NCBI RefSeq assembly: GCF_023634645.1
Contig: NZ_JAMKMR010000001.1
Span: forward strand, 248,001 to 312,000
From: Vibrio sinus
GTDB lineage: Bacteria; Pseudomonadota; Gammaproteobacteria; Enterobacterales; Vibrionaceae
DNA: 64,000 nucleotides
Direction of reading: 5' to 3'
The notes under the pieces are model-generated. The model was given only the letters and a program-made list of their open reading frames with translations. It searched no databases and had not been told where the DNA came from. Shown in pieces: positions 20,301 through 29,155 of this stretch. The first letter of the stretch is position 1. Each line of letters starts with the position of its first letter. Position numbers and translations under genes: made by a program.

Positions 20301-21023
20301 ATGAACCCCGTAATCGATACCATTCTATCTCACCGCTCTATTAGAAAATTCACCGATCAACCTATATCCCCTGAGCAACTCGAGGCAATAGTCCACTCAG
20401 GCATTGCTGCTTCATCGTCAAGCTTGCTGCAGGCGGTTTCTGTTATTAGAGTCACTGACAAAGAAAAACGAGCGCAATTATCGGTCTTGGCTGGTAATCA
20501 ACAGTACGTTCAAACCGCCGCTGAATTCCTTGTCTTTTGTATTGACTTTAACCGCCATCAAACACTTTGTGCAGAGTCGAAGCTTGACTTTACTGAGCTA
20601 ACACTAATCGGAGCTATTGATGCCGGTATTATGGCGCAAAACTGTTTGATTGCAGCTGAGTCATTAAATCTGGGTGGGGTATACATTGGTGGCTTGAGAA
20701 ACAGCGCTCATGAAGTGGACGCTTTGTTAGGGCTCCCGCAACATAGTGCAGTGTTATTTGGTTTGTGCCTTGGCCACCCAGATCAGAACCCTGAGAGAAA
20801 ACCAAGATTGCCAGCAAACCTCATCTTGCATGAAAACCACTACCAACCGCTTAATGTGGATACCGTCAGAAAGTATGACGATGAAACCATGAATTACTAT
20901 GCCAACCGAACAGGTAACAATAAGCAGCTAACTTGGTCAGAGCAAATTAGCGCTAAGCTAGGCAAAGAGTCTCGCCCTCATATCAAGGGCTACCTGAATG
21001 GCAAAGGGCTTGCTGTGAAGTAG
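20301..21023 (+). CDS. nfsA: Oxygen-insensitive NADPH nitroreductase
   Basis: A 240-residue FMN-dependent nitroreductase of the NfsA/FRP type. It starts MNPVIDTILSHRSIRKFTDQ with the FMN-binding SHRSIRKF motif, has SSSSLLQAVSVIRVTD, GAIDAGIMAQNCLIAAESL and GLRN, and ends with KGYLNGKGLAVK. It reduces nitroaromatics, quinones and possibly flavins with NADPH. E. coli NfsA has the same length (240). The gene stands alone on the plus strand, with about 210 bases upstream for its promoter. No SoxS/Mar box was recognised. Confidence 0.9.
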   Translation: MNPVIDTILSHRSIRKFTDQPISPEQLEAIVHSGIAASSSSLLQAVSVIRVTDKEKRAQLSVLAGNQQYVQTAAEFLVFCIDFNRHQTLCAESKLDFTELTLIGAIDAGIMAQNCLIAAESLNLGGVYIGGLRNSAHEVDALLGLPQHSAVLFGLCLGHPDQNPERKPRLPANLILHENHYQPLNVDTVRKYDDETMNYYANRTGNNKQLTWSEQISAKLGKESRPHIKGYLNGKGLAVK

Positions 21024-21089
21024 TCCATATAGCCAAATGGCTTAAAGAGCGGTGTTGAGTGGCTTAACTTATTCTTAAGCGAAGGTTGA

Positions 21090-21932
21090 TTAGCTTTGTA
21101 AAGCTAATATCAGCTCATGCCACTCAAGCAGCTCTTCTCTCAAATGCTTGGTTTGTTTCTCGTCCATTGAACGAATGATCGTGACAATATATTTGTTGGC
21201 CACCGACAAATTGTGGGCACGTTTTTTCTTCAGACCTGCTGGATAATAGGTTTCAGGAAAATATATAAGCTGATTAAAGTTGGTCATCAAATAGGTTGGA
21301 TTTTGTCGATTCGCGAGTAACTTTTCAATCTCAAGCCGCAAATTAGATTGGTATTCTATCCACTCATTACTCGTAGCTAGAATATCTTGCGCCCAGCTCT
21401 CTATCGCCTGCTTCTGATCTGAATTTACCGAGCCGAGCCACTCCTCCGTGGTCTCTTGAATCCTGATAGCATAGCGGTTTCTAGACTCACTTTGCTCTCT
21501 CTCATTTAACCTTGCCGCCGTTTTGCGATGCTTTTCTGTTATGTGCGCCATAAAGTCATTCACTTGGCTATCGGATAAACTGCGCGTCAACGTCAAGATA
21601 TCCGGCGCTGCTTTTTCAACTAATACTTGCACGCGCTCTTTTATACTCGCCTGAAGTGACAGCAAATCCTCTTCAGTGAAGTGTTGAGGGCTTATTTGTG
21701 CAACATACTCAAGCTGCTCGCTATAGAGTGGGAGCTCGTTTTGTTGATGCCATTGAGCATAGAGTCGAGTTTTGCGTTTAATTATCTCTTCTTGTTCGCC
21801 AGTCAATTCTACATATTCTTCTAAGTAGCGAACGGTTAACCAGTCGGCATTGCTATAGACAAATTGAGACGCAATTTGGGTGCTGCACCCAAAACAAAAT
21901 AGACTCAATAACAAACCTATCCATTGTTTCAA
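21090..21932 (-). CDS. DUF6279-type lipoprotein
   Basis: A 280-residue lipoprotein with the lipobox ending at C16 (SLFCFGCSTQ). The mature part is almost entirely helical and charged, beginning SNADWLTVRYLEEYVELTGE, a pattern I associate with the DUF6279 family of unknown function. It has no enzymatic motif. It is probably anchored to the outer membrane facing the periplasm. It is convergent with nfsA and shares no operon with its neighbours. Confidence 0.7.
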   Translation of the reverse strand: MKQWIGLLLSLFCFGCSTQIASQFVYSNADWLTVRYLEEYVELTGEQEEIIKRKTRLYAQWHQQNELPLYSEQLEYVAQISPQHFTEEDLLSLQASIKERVQVLVEKAAPDILTLTRSLSDSQVNDFMAHITEKHRKTAARLNEREQSESRNRYAIRIQETTEEWLGSVNSDQKQAIESWAQDILATSNEWIEYQSNLRLEIEKLLANRQNPTYLMTNFNQLIYFPETYYPAGLKKKRAHNLSVANKYIVTIIRSMDEKQTKHLREELLEWHELILALQS

Positions 21933-22193
21933 AGCCTATCCCTACCCTAGATATTTGAATTCCTTTAATTACAATATATACCTAAGTGAGCTCAGGTGCT
22001 GAAATTAGAACATTGGAAAATAATTCATACAAGTCTGACAGCCGCTGACGGACTCCTTACATACATATCAGTATGATTGCCTTTCTATTCTATACGTTAA
22101 AAGATATGCAGAGGTAAACTACTTGTTATTCCAAGTACTCTTCAACTCTACCTCTTGGGTCAGCTGACCTAGTAATTTATGGACTAAATTAAG

Positions 22194-22568
22194 ATGAAAA
22201 AAATTATTGCCCTCACATTCGTTACTCTGGCTTTAGCCGGCTGTGGCCAAAAAGAAGTAAAAAAAGTCGAGACACCGAAAGTAAAAAGCCCAATTTGTGA
22301 CTCGACTGCCAATATGCCCGGAGGCTGGCAAGCAACGGAGGTCACCCCTGATATACACCAAGCATTAAAATTGGTCATGTCTCACATGGACACATCCAGC
22401 AAACTGGCGGGTATTGTTTCTGTCCATTCTCAAGTCGTGAATGGAATCAACTATGCAATTGAATATCGACTCAGTGACAATACGGTTTGGCACGTTATTG
22501 TCTATCGCAGCTTGAAAGGTGAATACGCCATCTCTCAACCACCGCAACCTGGGCCAATTTGCCAATAG
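22194..22568 (+). CDS. Small lipoprotein with a cystatin-like motif
   Basis: A 124-residue lipoprotein; the lipobox is LALAGC with C17. The mature domain of about 95 residues reads PGGWQATEVTPDIHQALKLV, then SVHSQVVNGINYAIEYRL. QVVNG matches the QxVxG protease-binding loop of cystatins, and the order N-terminal Gly, helix, QxVxG, then a late PP hairpin (SQPPQPGP) fits the cystatin fold. Cystatins inhibit papain-like cysteine proteases. A role as an envelope inhibitor is an inference. The gene is single, with its own terminator. Confidence 0.6.
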   Translation: MKKIIALTFVTLALAGCGQKEVKKVETPKVKSPICDSTANMPGGWQATEVTPDIHQALKLVMSHMDTSSKLAGIVSVHSQVVNGINYAIEYRLSDNTVWHVIVYRSLKGEYAISQPPQPGPICQ

Positions 22569-22579
22569 CTAATGTTCAT

Positions 22580-22610
22580 ATTGCTTCAGTCAATGACTGA
22601 AGCAATTTTC
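22580..22610 (+). terminator. Rho-independent terminator after the cystatin-like lipoprotein
   Basis: ATTGCTTCAGT and ACTGAAGCAAT make a perfect 11-base-pair stem with loop CAATG, followed by TTTT. It starts 11 bases after the stop codon. Confidence 0.9.
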
Positions 22611-22801
22611 TAACGCTCACATACCCTACCATTTATAGCTCATACGAAATCCAAACAAATTCGAACAAATAGTAAACAAAATCTTACTGAGTGGTAATTT
22701 TTGACCAATTAGGTTCAAAAATATGTAACTATTTCTTCATTTTCCAGCATTATTGCAATACAGATCACGGTAAATTACGGCGGTTTTTAACAGAATCCTT
22801 A

Positions 22802-22819
22802 CACTTTCGTACGAGCATA
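22802..22819 (+). promoter_or_regulatory. Candidate GlpR operator upstream of glpT
   Basis: Read on the minus strand the site is TATGCTCGTACGAAAGTG, with TCGTACGA at its centre. This agrees with the GlpR consensus as I remember it (WATKYTCGWWCGAWMATW) at 16 of 18 positions. It lies about 108 bases before the glpT start, which fits repression of a glycerol-3-phosphate transport operon. The 22569-22926 spacer otherwise holds a terminator and AT-rich sequence. Confidence 0.5.
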
Positions 22820-22926
22820 ATTTCTATAGATAATACGATGTAGTCAATTGATGCCTTTCGTACATCATCTTGGGTCATATTGCCCCTAATTACCTCTTCA
22901 AATATTGACAATAAAAAGGCAAATTT

Positions 22927-24291
22927 ATGTTTGGTATTTTCAAGCCTAAATCACACGTTGCACCGTTGGATTCGGCAAAAATCGATGGTACCTATTCAAG
23001 ACTGCGGTGGCAGCTATTTCTTGGAATCTTCTTTGGTTATGCAGGCTATTACCTGGTAAGAAAAAACTTTAGTTTGGCCATGCCTTACCTGATCGAGCAA
23101 GGCTATAGTCGCGGTGACTTAGGGGTTGCCCTTGCAGCGGTCTCTATTGCTTACGGCCTATCAAAGTTTCTCATGGGCAGTGTTTCTGACCGCTCGGATC
23201 CAAGATATTTCTTAAGTGCAGGCTTGCTGATGTCTGCTGTTGTGATGTTCTGCTTCGGGTTTATGCCGTGGGCAACAGGTAGCATCACAGCCATGTTCAT
23301 TCTCTTGTTTCTTAACGGGTGGTTCCAAGGTATGGGATGGCCAGCCTGTGGCCGAACCATGGTGCACTGGTGGTCACGCAAAGAACGGGGGGAGATAGTC
23401 TCGGTTTGGAACGTCGCTCATAACGTCGGTGGTGGTCTAATCGGACCGATGTTCCTTTTAGGCCTATGGCTTTTCAATGACGACTGGCACACTGCGTTTT
23501 ATGTCCCCGCCTTTTTTGCCACTATCGTAGCCTTGTTTATTTGGCTAACCGTAAGAGACACCCCGCAATCATGTGGCTTACCTTCCATTGAAGAGTACAA
23601 ACAGGACTTCCCTGACGATTACGACTCGACACATGAGAAAGAAATTTCAGCCAAAGAGATTTTCTTTAAGTATGTCTTCTCCAACAAGCTATTATGGTCA
23701 ATCGCAATCGCTAATGCCTTTGTTTACCTCATCCGCTACGGGGTACTCGATTGGGCTCCCGTCTACTTAAAAGAAGCGAAGGATTTTAACGTCGATGAGT
23801 CTTCTTGGGCGTACTTCTTGTACGAATGGGCTGGCATTCCTGGCACATTATTGTGCGGCTGGATATCGGACAAACTGTTCAAAGGTCGCCGTGCCCCCGC
23901 AGGCATTTTATTTATGTTGCTCGTTACCGTATCGGTATTGGTGTATTGGTTGAACCCAGCCGGAAACCCAACCATAGATATGCTAGCGCTGATCTCTATC
24001 GGTTTCCTCATTTACGGCCCAGTCATGCTAATTGGCCTTTATGCTCTTGAACTGGCACCGAAGAAAGCTGCGGGTACCGCTGCCGGATTAACAGGCTTGT
24101 TTGGCTACCTAGGCGGCGCAGTCGCGGCGAACGCCATTTTGGGCTACACCGTTGATAAATTTGGCTGGGACGGTGGGTTTATCGTGCTAGTGGCTGCGTG
24201 TATTGCCGCCATTGCCTGCTTACTTTATGCCTTCGTTGGCGAACGAGCACATCACAAACAAAAAAATGAAGCACTAAACACTGCAACTTAG
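22927..24291 (+). CDS. glpT: Glycerol-3-phosphate:phosphate antiporter
   Basis: A 454-residue MFS organophosphate:phosphate antiporter. It shows [20 protein letters not shown], the conserved [29 protein letters not shown], and [20 protein letters not shown] near the end, matching E. coli GlpT (452). Twelve helices are expected; the first loop arginine in VRKN is one of the substrate-binding arginines of the family. It takes up glycerol-3-phosphate in exchange for phosphate. glpQ follows after 14 bases, forming an operon. The ribosome-binding site is AAAAGG. Confidence 0.95.
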   Translation: MFGIFKPKSHVAPLDSAKIDGTYSRLRWQLFLGIFFGYAGYYLVRKNFSLAMPYLIEQGYSRGDLGVALAAVSIAYGLSKFLMGSVSDRSDPRYFLSAGLLMSAVVMFCFGFMPWATGSITAMFILLFLNGWFQGMGWPACGRTMVHWWSRKERGEIVSVWNVAHNVGGGLIGPMFLLGLWLFNDDWHTAFYVPAFFATIVALFIWLTVRDTPQSCGLPSIEEYKQDFPDDYDSTHEKEISAKEIFFKYVFSNKLLWSIAIANAFVYLIRYGVLDWAPVYLKEAKDFNVDESSWAYFLYEWAGIPGTLLCGWISDKLFKGRRAPAGILFMLLVTVSVLVYWLNPAGNPTIDMLALISIGFLIYGPVMLIGLYALELAPKKAAGTAAGLTGLFGYLGGAVAANAILGYTVDKFGWDGGFIVLVAACIAAIACLLYAFVGERAHHKQKNEALNTAT

Positions 24292-24305
24292 ATAAGGAAA
24301 TCCTA

Positions 24306-25376
24306 ATGAGACCGCTAAGATTGATATTTGCGTTGATGGCTTTTGCATTTGCCTCAATGTTATATGCTAACCCTGTTGTCATCGCCCACCGAGGAGCCTC
24401 AGGCTACCTACCCGAGCACACGATGGCGGCTAAAGCGTTAGCTTATGCAATGAAACCAAACTATTTAGAGCAAGACGTAGTAATGACCAAAGACAATCAA
24501 TTGGTCGTATTGCATGATCGATACTTAGATCGTGTCACTGACGTCGCTAAGAAGTTTCCAGGCCGAGCACGTGCAGACGGCCGCTATTACGCAATAGATT
24601 TCACGCTAGCCGAAATTAGAACCCTTCATGCTACAGAAGGCTTTAATGTTGATAAAAACGGAAAGCAGGTGCAAATTTTCCCTGACCGATTCCCAATGTG
24701 GAAATCCGACTTCCGTATCCATACATTTGCCGAAGAAATTGAGCTAATACAAGGGCTCAACAAGACACTTGGATATAACATTGGCATTTATCCTGAAATC
24801 AAAGCACCATGGTTCCATCGTAGCGAAGGTAAGGACATCAGTTTAGCGGTTCTCACTACCCTCAAAAAGTATGGTTATGACTCGAAAGATAGTAACGTTT
24901 ACCTACAATGCTTTGACCCAATTGAGTTAAAGAGAATCCATAAAGAATTGCTGCCAAGCTTACATATGGATCTTAAACTCATTCAGCTAATGGCCTACAC
25001 AGACTGGAATGAAACCATGGTGCAAAAAGACGGCAAATTTGTACCGTACAACTATGACTGGATGTTCAAGCCGGATGGCATGAAAAAAGTGGCTCAATAT
25101 GCTGATGGTATCGGCCCGTGGAAATCGATGCTTGTTGACGATAAATCGACAAAAGACCATATCATTATTTTGCCACTGGTTAAGGAAGCAAAAGCGGCTG
25201 GGTTGCTTATTCACCCCTACACGTTTAGAGCAGACAAAGGGCGCATCCCTCCATATGCGTCAAGCTACGATGATATGCTAGACATATTCATTAATAAGGT
25301 AAAAGTTGACGGCCTATTTACTGACTTCCCAGACAAAGCCGTACACTTTATCAACTCGAATAATACGCATAGCTAA
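24306..25376 (+). CDS. glpQ: Periplasmic glycerophosphodiester phosphodiesterase
   Basis: A 356-residue periplasmic enzyme that hydrolyses glycerophosphodiesters to glycerol-3-phosphate and an alcohol; GlpT then imports the product. The signal peptide covers the first 21 residues (ending SMLYA). Catalytic motifs are VIAHRGASGYLPEHT, EQDVVMTKDNQLVVLHD and YPEIKAPWFH. E. coli GlpQ has 358 residues. AAGGA precedes the start, and the gene ends just before a strong terminator. Confidence 0.95.
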   Translation: MRPLRLIFALMAFAFASMLYANPVVIAHRGASGYLPEHTMAAKALAYAMKPNYLEQDVVMTKDNQLVVLHDRYLDRVTDVAKKFPGRARADGRYYAIDFTLAEIRTLHATEGFNVDKNGKQVQIFPDRFPMWKSDFRIHTFAEEIELIQGLNKTLGYNIGIYPEIKAPWFHRSEGKDISLAVLTTLKKYGYDSKDSNVYLQCFDPIELKRIHKELLPSLHMDLKLIQLMAYTDWNETMVQKDGKFVPYNYDWMFKPDGMKKVAQYADGIGPWKSMLVDDKSTKDHIIILPLVKEAKAAGLLIHPYTFRADKGRIPPYASSYDDMLDIFINKVKVDGLFTDFPDKAVHFINSNNTHS

Positions 25377-25400
25377 CAAAGCGTTATATTCAGTGAATTC

Positions 25401-25429
25401 ATGGCCTCTTTTGCAGAGGCCATTTTTAT
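25401..25429 (+). terminator. Rho-independent terminator after glpQ
   Basis: ATGGCCTC and GAGGCCAT form an 8-base-pair stem with loop TTTTGCA, followed by TTTTTAT. It ends the glpTQ operon about 25 bases after the stop codon. Confidence 0.9.
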
Positions 25430-25512
25430 ACCCAAAACCCCTATTGGTATTGCCGCAAATTTCCGTTAGTTTTACGACTCCTATATATTCAATAACATTA
25501 TTAGGTTTATTT

Positions 25513-26241
25513 ATGCTAACGGTTAAGAGATTATTCACATCTATTTTATTAGCAACACCACTTGTCGCCCAAGCTGCTCCAACCATATATGCTCAAGCAT
25601 CAAAAGGCAGTTTTAATGATGCTGCGTTACACCAGCTATTACAGAAAAAGCCAGAACTTAAAGCCAATATCATCTTCTCAGGTACACCACTAAACACCTA
25701 TATGCAAGCTGAAAAGCATGACGGCGTTGCCTTTACCGCTATTGCGAACTCAACAATTAAAGGCAAGCTCGTCAGCGCCACCGTGAAAGCAATCGAACAA
25801 TATAAAGTGACCAAACCCATTGCTTTTATCACCACACCGATTGATATGTGCGCGTTTATGAATAAACAAGACGTAAAAGAGAAACTGCCTGTCAAAGCCA
25901 TTGCATCCCATCCCGCAGCGCTTGCCGAGGTCAGTGAATGGAACAAGAACCTGAAGGCGACAGAAATTGCTGTACCACAAGGCACTGCATATGCCGCTAA
26001 AGAAGTCTCTCTACACAAACTTCCTCAAGGTACTGCCGCGGTAGGTTCCTGTGTACTTAATGAAATTTATCCTAACCTAGTGAAAATTGGCACAAATATC
26101 CAAGATAATAAATCAAACCGCACCAGCTTTATGTTAACGGAATTATCCAAACGAGCACAGCCAATATCAGAATCCCAAGCTAAAGTAGAATTGCAACAAA
26201 TTATTAAAACTGAGAAAAATAATAATAAGGATATTATCTGA
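25513..26241 (+). CDS. Exported prephenate-dehydratase-like protein
   Basis: The 242-residue product has a signal peptide (KRLFTSILLATPLVAQA, cleavage near residue 21) and a mature part that follows the prephenate dehydratase pattern. KGSFNDAAL matches the GTFS motif, FTAIANSTIKG matches VPIENSxxG, ASHPAALAEV matches ESHPxALxQ, GTAYAAKEVS follows, and IQDNKSNRTSF matches IQDxxxNxTRF. The arginine of the usual TRF active-site motif is replaced by serine. Dehydratases convert prephenate to phenylpyruvate in the cytoplasm; an exported copy is unusual and may be a binding protein. The frame runs upstream to 25306 but that part overlaps glpQ and its terminator, so I start at the signal-peptide ATG. 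Confidence 0.7.
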   Translation: MLTVKRLFTSILLATPLVAQAAPTIYAQASKGSFNDAALHQLLQKKPELKANIIFSGTPLNTYMQAEKHDGVAFTAIANSTIKGKLVSATVKAIEQYKVTKPIAFITTPIDMCAFMNKQDVKEKLPVKAIASHPAALAEVSEWNKNLKATEIAVPQGTAYAAKEVSLHKLPQGTAAVGSCVLNEIYPNLVKIGTNIQDNKSNRTSFMLTELSKRAQPISESQAKVELQQIIKTEKNNNKDII

Positions 26242-26558
26242 TATAAAACAATAGCCTAGGAGAGGCACCTAGGCATCCATTTACAAGAACAAAGATTTTA
26301 TTATTGTAAAAGTCAATATAAATAACAAATTGTGTTATATACATTCCATATTTAATATGCGTTGTTACACATAGTGACGATTTGCTTGCAAAACGTGAAC
26401 CTTTTTTATGCTAGATTTACTATTGAGTAACAACTTAATAAGCTAGCCATACTCGTAGAGATCGAATCACTGTCATTCAGTTGATGAAGAAAAAGCAGGA
26501 CTACCACTGGCTAATTTGGACGTAATGATTTTTTCATCCCACATTAGAGGTAACCGTT
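26242..26558. other. AT-rich leader region before unknown-family copy A
   Basis: A 317-base AT-rich spacer. At 26254-26274 it holds GCCTAGG-(7)-CCTAGGC, a perfect 7-base-pair inverted repeat 13 bases after the previous stop, possibly a terminator without a T run. The remaining 280 bases are the likely promoter and long leader of the next gene; no operator was recognised. Confidence 0.45.
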
Positions 26559-27908
26559 ATGCCTAGAGAAAGGTCAAATGCGATAAGTGAGCCGCCACGC
26601 ACGACTCAGTCGGTTTTACCCCCAACCAATAATACTAATACACTGCCACCTATGTATAAGGACATGTTACAACTGTTCTCCAATACCAACATAGAAGGCC
26701 TTACCCTCATTGAAAAAGTGCAAACTGCGGTTGATGGTTTATCCACAACCAATGATTTAGCTGACTCCATTTCTCAGGCAACATCAGGTAAAGACTTCTA
26801 CCTCACACGGGGTAAAGAAGCCGCCCAATCTGGCATCCAAAATTCCAAGGCTTATAAATACATACAGAAAATAATTACTGCGGTTAAAGAAAAACTAATA
26901 GAGTTTTTTAGACGCCATGGAGGAGATATTCTTGAACACATCAAGAATAAAATAATCTCCATGGTACCCAAACTGATTTTTAAGGTATTGCAGGACGTCG
27001 CACCCATTTACGGTGATATCAAAAAAGCCGCTACTGCGATTTATCCTGTATTACAAAAATCCGTTACTTACTATAAAACTCGTAACCTAAGTTCAAATAC
27101 TCGTTACGCAAGTGCATCAGATGTCATTGAAACAGTACGTTCAGAAATTAAATCTGTCGCGATCGAAAAAGGGGTTGTCGCGTTAACGTCTGTTGGCACA
27201 ATATTCATTGATGTGGGTAGTATGGGCATATCATCAACCGTGACGACCATATTAAAAGCTGTGAAAGCCGTGTTTGATTTCTTAAAAGGATTATATGACC
27301 GCTATGTAATGGTTAAAAACTTTAAGCAGTTTAAGAAAGAATGTACCCAGCTTAGACTTAAAGTCGGCACGCTGACCGCTACACGCTTTAAAGAATGGCT
27401 GAGACAACAAATGGAAACCATCCCTATTTTAGCCAGCTACATAGTTTGTATGCCCTGCTATAGCTCGCCATACAATTTCTTAGATATCGTAAATGCGAAG
27501 CCATCTCCACCATCAAGGGTCACTAAGCTCTATAGAAGGATTAAGAAAAAGCTTGGTCGTGGCGGCCCAGTTGATCCTGTTTTCTCCAACCAGAAAGATC
27601 TGCTGACTTCATATCGTTCGTTGCAAGATGAAGCAAGAGCATTTATCTCGGATTGCCCAATTCAACTGACCAGTGAAAAACCCGGAGCAATGCAAGTGTT
27701 GAACGCCGCAAGAGGCGAAACCAACTTCATCCCCGGTACTAATGAAGACGCTTTCAAAAAAGCAGTCAGGAAGCAAAAGTTCAAAAACCTTGTCGATGGC
27801 ACAACGATAAAAGAGAAAATTCAAGATACCTTTACCGTCTCCAATCTGGGGGCGACGGCATTCGGGCAATTTGATTCCTACATGGATACCTTGAATGAAG
27901 AAGCTTAG
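26559..27908 (+). CDS. Unknown paralogous family, copy A (449 aa)
   Basis: I do not recognise this protein. It has no signal peptide. A Pro/Asn-rich N-terminus (1-30) leads into MYKDMLQLFSN, a long helical region (about 45-200), a hydrophobic glycine-rich segment at about 204-247 ending AVFDFLKGLYDRY, then IPILASYIVCMPCYSSPYNF (288-307) and a basic region (321-335) before SYRSLQDEARAF and NAARGETNFIPG. The same order of motifs recurs in the protein at 42531-43859, so the two are paralogs. The central segment resembles a membrane hairpin, as in pore-forming proteins, but that is a guess. GAGGTAA precedes the start; a strong terminator follows. Confidence 0.7.
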   Translation: MPRERSNAISEPPRTTQSVLPPTNNTNTLPPMYKDMLQLFSNTNIEGLTLIEKVQTAVDGLSTTNDLADSISQATSGKDFYLTRGKEAAQSGIQNSKAYKYIQKIITAVKEKLIEFFRRHGGDILEHIKNKIISMVPKLIFKVLQDVAPIYGDIKKAATAIYPVLQKSVTYYKTRNLSSNTRYASASDVIETVRSEIKSVAIEKGVVALTSVGTIFIDVGSMGISSTVTTILKAVKAVFDFLKGLYDRYVMVKNFKQFKKECTQLRLKVGTLTATRFKEWLRQQMETIPILASYIVCMPCYSSPYNFLDIVNAKPSPPSRVTKLYRRIKKKLGRGGPVDPVFSNQKDLLTSYRSLQDEARAFISDCPIQLTSEKPGAMQVLNAARGETNFIPGTNEDAFKKAVRKQKFKNLVDGTTIKEKIQDTFTVSNLGATAFGQFDSYMDTLNEEA

Positions 27909-27935
27909 CTAACTTATGTGAAATAAGTCCTATTG

Positions 27936-27969
27936 AAGCTGCGATGGCCCCACCACCGCAGCTTTTTTT
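27936..27969 (+). terminator. Rho-independent terminator after copy A
   Basis: AAGCTGCG and CGCAGCTT arms with an inner TGG/CCA pairing are followed by a run of T. It lies 27 bases after the stop codon, so copy A is a single-gene transcript. Confidence 0.88.
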
Positions 27970-28103
27970 AATACCTGAAATCTTGGGCCTGTTGACTCAA
28001 CCAGGACGACACACCCAACATCTTCAGCGTGTCTTCGTGTACATTAGTTTATGGATAACATAGACTAATTGGGACTTCTAGGATTGAGAAAGGAACTCTC
28101 GGC

Positions 28104-29093
28104 ATGAAAAGACTTCTAGTACTGGTATTTCTATCAGCTATTTGGACTACCCCCGCTTTGGCGGAAAAATGTGGCACGGTAACAATTGCTGATATGAATT
28201 GGAACTCAGCGAGTTTGATCGCCAATATCGACCAATTCATTTTAGAAAATGGTTATGGCTGCGACGCCCAGCTGATCCCTGGAGACACGATGCCGACTGG
28301 CACATCAATGATTGAAAAAGGCCAACCCGATGTCGCACCCGAATTATGGACAAATAGCCTTAAGGAAGCGTTAGATAAAGGTGTCAGTGAGAATCGACTG
28401 CGCTATACCGGACACGTATTGATCGACGGCGGTGAAGAAGGCTTCTGGGTCCCTGCTTATATGGTAAAAAAATACCCTGAGCTAAAAACCATTGAAGGCA
28501 TCAAAAAACACGCAAAATTGTTTAAAAACCCTGAAGATCCTGACTCATCTGCCTTCTATGGTTGTCCTGCAGGCTGGGCATGCCAAATCTCAGCAGAAAA
28601 CCTCTTCAAAGCATTAAAATTAAAAGATGCAGGCTTCACCTTGGTGGATCCAGGCTCTAGTGCTGGTTTGTCCGGAGCCCTAGCGAAAGCCAACGAGCGC
28701 AAAGAACCTTGGTTTGGCTACTACTGGGCACCCACAGCAATCCTTGGTAAATATGCCATGGTGAAAGTCGATTTCGGTACAGGCGTTCATGAGAAAGAGT
28801 TTGTGGATTGCATCACTCAGGCCGACTGTGAAAACCCGACCGTTTCCATGTACCCGGTATCCCCTGTCTATACCGTTACCACTGAAAAATTTGCTTCACA
28901 GTATCCAGACGTGAATCGCTACTTTGTCAAACGTGGATTTACCAACCAAGAGCTAAACAAACTGCTCGCTTGGATGGAAGACAACCAAGCTGACGGTAAT
29001 GAAGCCATGCATTTCTTCCTCGAAAACTACCCACAAACTTGGCAAAGATGGGTGCCTGCCGATGTAGCAAAAAAAGTAGAAAGCGCACTTTAA
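28104..29093 (+). CDS. proX: Glycine betaine/proline-type ABC transporter substrate-binding protein
   Basis: The 329-residue periplasmic protein has a signal peptide ending TTPALA and an OpuAC-type fold. It shows VTIADMNWNSASLIANIDQF, GFWVPAYMVKKYPEL, AGWACQISAE and PWFGYYWAPTAIL; tryptophan and tyrosine residues in these motifs form the aromatic cage that binds quaternary ammonium groups in the family. Four further cysteines (GYGCDA, CPAGWAC, DCITQADC) may form disulfides. The permease and ATPase genes follow. The ligand may be glycine betaine, proline betaine or choline; the symbol is by analogy. Confidence 0.82.
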   Translation: MKRLLVLVFLSAIWTTPALAEKCGTVTIADMNWNSASLIANIDQFILENGYGCDAQLIPGDTMPTGTSMIEKGQPDVAPELWTNSLKEALDKGVSENRLRYTGHVLIDGGEEGFWVPAYMVKKYPELKTIEGIKKHAKLFKNPEDPDSSAFYGCPAGWACQISAENLFKALKLKDAGFTLVDPGSSAGLSGALAKANERKEPWFGYYWAPTAILGKYAMVKVDFGTGVHEKEFVDCITQADCENPTVSMYPVSPVYTVTTEKFASQYPDVNRYFVKRGFTNQELNKLLAWMEDNQADGNEAMHFFLENYPQTWQRWVPADVAKKVESAL

Positions 29094-29110
29094 TCCAACA
29101 AACCACTCTC

Positions 29111-29137
29111 ACGCAGTAACCCTTTGGGTTGCTGCGT
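29111..29137 (+). promoter_or_regulatory. Intercistronic hairpin between proX and proW
   Basis: ACGCAGTAACCC and GGGTTGCTGCGT pair at 11 of 12 positions with a TTT loop, followed by TATTATA. It lies between the binding-protein stop and the permease start. It probably protects the upstream message or partly terminates, giving more binding protein than permease. Confidence 0.7.
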
Positions 29138-29155
29138 TATTATAAGGATATTGAT

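Noticed and set aside
25306..25512. Upstream extension of the prephenate-dehydratase-like protein
   Set aside because: It overlaps the end of glpQ and runs through its terminator; a good signal peptide begins at the later ATG.
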